Assembly (NCBI GenBank): GCA_002284615.2
Contig: MU070259.1
Location: 68,398-78,928 of the forward strand
Source: Dunaliella salina
Lineage: Eukaryota > Chlorophyta > Chlorophyceae > Chlamydomonadales > Dunaliellaceae
Direction: 5' to 3'
DNA length: 10,531 nucleotides
Positions within the stretch are counted from its first letter, which is position 1, and every line of letters begins with the position of its first letter. Below are positions 7,489-10,531 of the stretch, in pieces. The position numbers and the translations under genes are program-made. Below the pieces are notes generated by a model. It worked only from the letters and a program-made list of their open reading frames with translations. It did no database searches and was not told the DNA's origin.

Positions 7489-8099
7489 TATGACTGATGA
7501 AGCTTGTCAAAAAGGTGTACACTTGGAATGAAAAAGTAACAATGCAGCATTTGGGGAATAAAGAGTAGTTACGCCGGGCCCAGCAAGCAGCAAATGTGAG
7601 CACGGGGAAGGGGGAAAATAATGTTAATAAGAACGTGCTCAATTGCAACCAGATGAACAAGGCACTGGGATAGAATGCAGTCAAAAAAGCACATGAGCAC
7701 TCTGAGTAGCATAAGTTTTTTAGTGCTAAAGCTGTTACAATCCACCCTATTCTCTGGATGTTGGTGGAACTATCTATACTGAGCATACCCTTCAGCAATT
7801 TAAACAAGTAGGACTGGAAAGAAAAGGAAAGACTACGCAGTCCAACTGGACTGGATCACCAACGTGCCACTAAACTTGCTCAACAACTTCATGCCTTATC
7901 TGTTCAATGCTCACAAACTAGTTTGTTTCCACTGGCAGGCACCACGTTATCAAAAGCAAGAGTACTTCCCACAGTCAGGTTCTAGAGGTGCTTCTAGTAA
8001 CCCTCCATATCCTCATCAGTCTTGTCCTCCGAAGTCTTCTTTCATTTTCTTTCGAACTCTGTAGACCCAAAGTGCTCTTTCGCGCAATGTAATGTCTTT

Positions 8100-8126
8100 G
8101 GTGATGTAACAGATCCTTACATCACC
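8100..8126. other. Perfect 10-bp inverted repeat (hairpin) with 7-base loop
   Basis: GGTGATGTAA (8100-8109) and TTACATCACC (8117-8126) are exact reverse complements around CAGATCC. There is no T-run typical of a terminator directly after it. It could be a protein-binding palindrome or an RNA hairpin. It sits just before an A/T-rich stretch that resembles a TATA box. Confidence 0.75.
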
Positions 8127-8127
8127 G

Positions 8128-8138
8128 CTATTTATAAG
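8128..8138 (+). promoter_or_regulatory. TATA-like stretch beside the hairpin (tentative)
   Basis: CTATTTATAAG follows the hairpin and precedes GAATGGCGG. It matches a TATA-box shape, but no convincing gene starts downstream; the first ATG opens only a 15-codon frame. Treat it as a weak candidate. Confidence 0.2.
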
Positions 8139-8670
8139 AATGGCGGTTTTTGATATCCATTCCAAGAGGACCCGACCAGACCTGTGATGCTGTCCATAAC
8201 TTTGAAATCCGATTCAGGGGCAAAATGATTTAAATGAGTTCAGAGCCAGGCTTTTTCATGCTTGCGATTGCAACACTAGAGTTGCATGAACATCTGCTAA
8301 ATGAGCATTGGGCGGGACTCACTTTTTGTGTCAGTGCTGACTCTTGGGTCTTTCCTTAATGCATGTTGGATATGTTTTCACTTGCACTCTTTTAAAATGG
8401 GTGCGTGCGAGTCCCTTCCATTTACTGCATGTCAAAAAGCACACCCACCTGGAGAGAGCAACCATTTTCAAGCTTAACAAAGAGGAGGGAAGCTTTAAAC
8501 AAGGGGCTAATTTCAAATTTCGACTAATACCTGGCTTGCTGGTCACATCTGGTGAAAAAAAATGGAGCGTCAAGCAAACTAAGGTTTCAGCGCACCTGCT
8601 CAGTAATAAGGGAACAGCAACTCAACAGCGTAGCTAAGAACACTCTGAACCAAAACAGAGGGAAAGGACG
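8139..8670. other. Stretch without a supported feature
   Basis: The frames are short or overlap one another, without a family signature. A GC-box-like GGGCGGGAC lies near 8310, which is weak evidence alone. I see no RNA gene, repeat or element end here. Confidence 0.4.
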
Positions 8671-9261
8671 ATGGAAGTGCGTGCAAGTGTACACACACAC
8701 AGCAGAAAGTATCTACAGCCATTCCAGTTGCATCACTTCTGTACAGACTGTACAAAAAACTGTACAGACAGACACACTACCAGTAGGAAAGACTGCTTTC
8801 TTGCAATCTGCCTCCGCCTGCCATGTCAGTTGGCAATAGCATATACAATTTCCAATTCACAGCTGCAAACAAATCACCTGTTGTCACGTCTTGTCACTCA
8901 CACACGATGTGAGAAGCACACACTTTGGGGGTACCACATGCCCCAGAACACTGTAAACAATAATGGGATAAGGAATTGTGTTCGCCTTGCAGAGCAGCCA
9001 GCAACACATGCCCTCCAGAGCACAAAAAGCACTCCAGCTCACCTCTCGACAGCTCTGCCATGTCCATGCAAGCCTTGCTATACTGATCATCCTGCATCCT
9101 CTCAACGCCCTAGCTGCTCAATCTTACCTTGTCATCGTGGGTCCATTGCAACACTGCTGCTGCCCAAGTCTTGGCTTACAAACAGGTCCCCGCACAGCCA
9201 CTACCCCTCCCTCATAAAACCACAGCTGTCCAAGGCTATTGAATTGCCCGTCAAGGAATGA
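8671..9261 (+). CDS. Unassigned open reading frame, 196 codons, doubtful
   Basis: This frame begins at ATG 8671 (MEVRASVHTHSRKYL) and ends at a TGA just inside the minisatellite border. I do not recognise a family. The product would be rich in Ser, Thr, His, Pro and Cys, with clusters such as FCTDCTKNCTDRH and ALPCPCKPCYTD that resemble no spaced zinc-finger pattern I know. The first part overlaps a CA-rich tract and a TGTACA cluster, and C-rich DNA has few stops, so the length may be accidental. There is no clear upstream promoter or splice context. It could be a chance frame, an exon, or part of a noncoding transcript. Confidence 0.15.
   Translation: MEVRASVHTHSRKYLQPFQLHHFCTDCTKNCTDRHTTSRKDCFLAICLRLPCQLAIAYTISNSQLQTNHLLSRLVTHTRCEKHTLWGYHMPQNTVNNNGIRNCVRLAEQPATHALQSTKSTPAHLSTALPCPCKPCYTDHPASSQRPSCSILPCHRGSIATLLLPKSWLTNRSPHSHYPSLIKPQLSKAIELPVKE
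8740..8766. repeat. Cluster of three TGTACA palindromes
   Basis: TGTACA occurs at 8740-8745, 8749-8754 and 8761-8766, and CTGTACAGAC is repeated with a 21-base offset. Each unit is self-complementary. In green algae GTAC is the core of copper-response elements bound by SBP-domain factors, but no target gene is visible here, so the role is unknown. Confidence 0.5.
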
Positions 9262-9660
9262 TCTCGTTCCGCATCCAAGCCATTCAAGCATCTGGGCTCG
9301 CAAGGTGTAAAGTGAAGTATCTTGCATCAAGTACTCAAGCCTCATGGCTTGCTGAGGAGTAAGCACGTTCTGCATCCAAGCCATTCAAGCTTCTCAGCTT
9401 GCCTGCTGTGGTCTGTCTTCAAGTCTCTTGGCTCGCAAGCTGTCGAGTGGCCTCTTCTGCACCAAGTATTCTGAGTGACCTGCTCTGCGTCCACCTCTTG
9501 CTGGCAAGACAAATGATCTGTTGTGCACCAAGCCATTCCAGCCTCTTGGCTCGCCATTTAGGGATTAACCTGTTCTGCAACCAACCGTTCAAGCCTCCTG
9601 GCTCGTCAATTCTGGAGTGATCTGCTCTGCGTTCACCTCTTGCTGGCAAGTCAGGCTCTG
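9259..9660 (+). repeat. Minisatellite, imperfect units of about 50 bp
   Basis: The core TCTGCATCCAAGCCATTCAA followed by GCCTCTTGGCTCGCAAG recurs in varied form about eight or nine times. Anchors (GCATCCAAG or variants) begin near 9271, 9324, 9372, 9459, 9487, 9525, 9577 and 9628. Most steps are 48 to 53 bases, with shortened units near 9409-9485. The units at 9479 and 9618 share CTCTGCGTCCACCTCTTGCT with one change, which suggests a higher-order repeat about 139 bases long. No consistent frame runs through all units, though pieces of the minus strand repeatedly read LEWLG. Confidence 0.85.
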
Positions 9661-9758
9661 CTTGGGCCTCAGGGGCAATGCCTTCACAGTATATGTCGTG
9701 ATCTTTGGCTTTGCGTTGACGATGCCGTCCTTCACCACCTCAAACCGCAGCTGCACGT

Positions 9759-9800
9759 GTTAGGGTTTAGGGTTCAGGGTTAGGTTAGGGTCAAGGGTCA
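9759..9800 (+). repeat. Interstitial telomere-like tract
   Basis: The tract reads as mixed units: TTAGGG, TTTAGGG, TTCAGGG, TTAGG, TTAGGG, then TCAAGGG. The seven-base TTTAGGG form is the plant and green-algal type and TTAGGG is the animal and fungal type; only one or two of each occur, so neither wins clearly. Sequence continues normally on both sides, so this is internal, not a chromosome end. Confidence 0.75.
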
Positions 9801-10090
9801 GTGTGCACATGAATGAACCCCAAGTAATCATGACGCATTAGAAGAACGGGATACCAGAATCGCCGAGCTTGCGCTATCCTGCCACCTGAACGAGACCCTC
9901 CAGCAAGGAAGAGTAATGACCAATGCCACTCTCGATGTGTACAAGGATTGATCCTCACTATGGCATGGCCAATCAAATCTATTGCTGAGGTTTACGCGAG
10001 GACAGGATCTGAAGCCTATGAAGGATCACACACGGAGCCTCCAAAAATCGAAATACACAAGAGAAGGCAAATTTTTAGCAACTTTTCAGA
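9801..10090. other. Stretch without a supported feature
   Basis: A plus-strand frame of 125 codons starts at 9948 (MILTMAWPIKSIAEV) and runs to about 10325 through the alternating tract. It has no recognisable domain, and the part encoded by CA/TG-rich DNA gives a Cys/His/Ala-rich string typical of translated repeats. I would not call it a gene. Confidence 0.4.
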
Positions 10091-10134
10091 GCACACACAT
10101 GTGTGTCAATGTGCATGTGCGCACGCGTGCACAC
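10091..10134. repeat. Two alternating purine-pyrimidine tracts (Z-DNA candidates)
   Basis: Positions 10091-10106 (16 bases, containing CACACATGTGTG) and 10109-10134 (26 bases, with a GC-rich core GTGCGCACGCGTGC) alternate purine and pyrimidine without a break; only two bases separate them. Such tracts, especially with CG steps, can adopt left-handed Z-DNA under supercoiling. They also contain perfect palindromes. Confidence 0.8.
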
Positions 10135-10493
10135 TAAGCGCCAGCATGCTGTTCACCACCGAAGCAAGACTTCAGCAGCAGGAGTTCAATGACACTCCAG
10201 CAGCCTTCCTGGGCCAGCAAGTCCAGGCTGGGCATCCTCCCCTGCTGCACATCGAGCACTCTGATGACCAGCACTCGCACAGGACATCACCAAGTGCAGC
10301 ATTGTCGCACTTCTTCACTGAGTAGCCATGGCAGCTGTCTCCTTTGACGCTCTGCCAAACTGATCCCTTGATTTATTATCTTCAGACAAGGCACAACACG
10401 AAAGTGCAAGCAGCAGAGACTGTACCCTGGCCCACAACAGACATGCGCTCTTGCTGGCGCAGTTGCAACACAGAGGCATGCAAACAGGAGAGG
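10135..10493. other. Stretch without a supported feature
   Basis: The frames on both strands are short and show no domain. Minus-strand frames at 10287-10529 translate the CA repeat into Cys/Val strings and are not credible. No RNA gene was seen. Confidence 0.4.
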
Positions 10494-10531
10494 TACACAC
10501 ACACAAACAGGACACACACACGCACGCACAC
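10494..10531. repeat. CA microsatellite at the right edge
   Basis: Alternating AC runs, interrupted by AAACAGG and later by CGCACG, extend to the last base, so the full length is unknown. Ends in simple repeats are common where draft assemblies break. A shorter CA run lies near 8690-8702. Confidence 0.85.

Larger units (their letters stand above)
6898..8099. other. Non-LINE stretch, no supported gene
   Basis: LINE similarity ends near 6897. The open frames here are short and show no family motif I recognise. One minus-strand frame (7463-7807) is hydrophobic but lacks any recognisable start context or domain. The recognisable structure is the set of stem-forming repeats at 7013-7031, 7320-7380 and 7428-7488. 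I saw no tRNA or rRNA signature. Confidence 0.5.

Noticed and set aside
7489..7520. Hammerhead ribozyme core (CTGATGA)
   Set aside because: No GAAA segment with a closing stem II, and no cleavage triplet with stems I and III, can be placed.
7463..7807. Minus-strand hydrophobic frame of 114 codons, possible membrane protein
   Set aside because: Its hydrophobicity follows from A-rich plus-strand sequence; it overlaps the stem-loop repeat and shows no family motif or start context.
7990..8064. Possible last exon on the minus strand after an acceptor-like TCTACAG
   Set aside because: The readable frame is under 20 codons with no family similarity, and no donor or upstream exon could be identified.
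9124..9649. Repeat protein on the minus strand with recurrent LEWLG motifs
   Set aside because: The motif shifts between frames from unit to unit; it is translated minisatellite, not a continuous protein.
10287..10529. Cys-rich minus-strand frames (signal-peptide-like)
   Set aside because: They are translations of the CA microsatellite and its flank.
1..10531. CRISPR array, tRNA, rRNA, or bacterial operon
   Set aside because: No regular repeat-spacer array, cloverleaf or rRNA core was seen, and the window reads as eukaryotic.

Overview
This looks like draft nuclear DNA from a eukaryote: two ambiguous bases (positions 340 and 1263), no compact bacterial-style gene array, microsatellites, a minisatellite and a short telomere-like tract. 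The left two thirds (1 to about 6,897) is occupied on the minus strand by decayed non-LTR (LINE-like) retrotransposon DNA. Its domain order resembles, from memory, long LINE polyproteins annotated in chlorophyte green algae. The mixed TTTAGGG/TTAGGG tract at 9759-9800 would fit a green lineage but does not prove it. I favour a green alga (moderate confidence) and cannot name the species.

Copy A, read on the minus strand from about 5545 down to 1, runs in this order: reverse transcriptase (motifs A to E), thumb/connection region, Ser/Thr/Pro-rich linker with basic patches, PHD-type zinc finger, a region resembling a PCIF1-type N6-adenine methyltransferase, ribonuclease H, and a C-terminal zinc knuckle that runs off the left edge. 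It carries at least ten stops or frame changes. A segment of about 300 bases splits RNase H between its third and fourth catalytic carboxylates. Copy A lacks everything upstream of RT motif A.

Copy B (5558-6897) is a scrambled fragment of the same family. It joins the end of the methyltransferase-like region and the start of RNase H directly to a second copy of the linker, which then abuts the RT of copy A. The linker copies (3480-4240 and 5558-6323) share end points while their outer flanks differ.

The right third (6,898-10,531) has no gene I can support. It holds a pair of spaced repeats carrying a 6-bp stem (a third stem lies nearby), a perfect 10-bp-stem hairpin (8100-8126) beside a TATA-like stretch, a TGTACA cluster, one unassigned 196-codon ORF, a minisatellite of about 50-bp units (9259-9660), the telomere-like tract, two alternating purine-pyrimidine tracts (10091-10134) and a terminal CA microsatellite.

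In an intact element the parts would work together in retrotransposition: RT copies the RNA, RNase H removes the template, and the zinc fingers and PHD probably bind nucleic acid or chromatin. The role of the methyltransferase-like module is open and is the most interesting feature here. Nothing in the window looks able to make a full-length element protein today.
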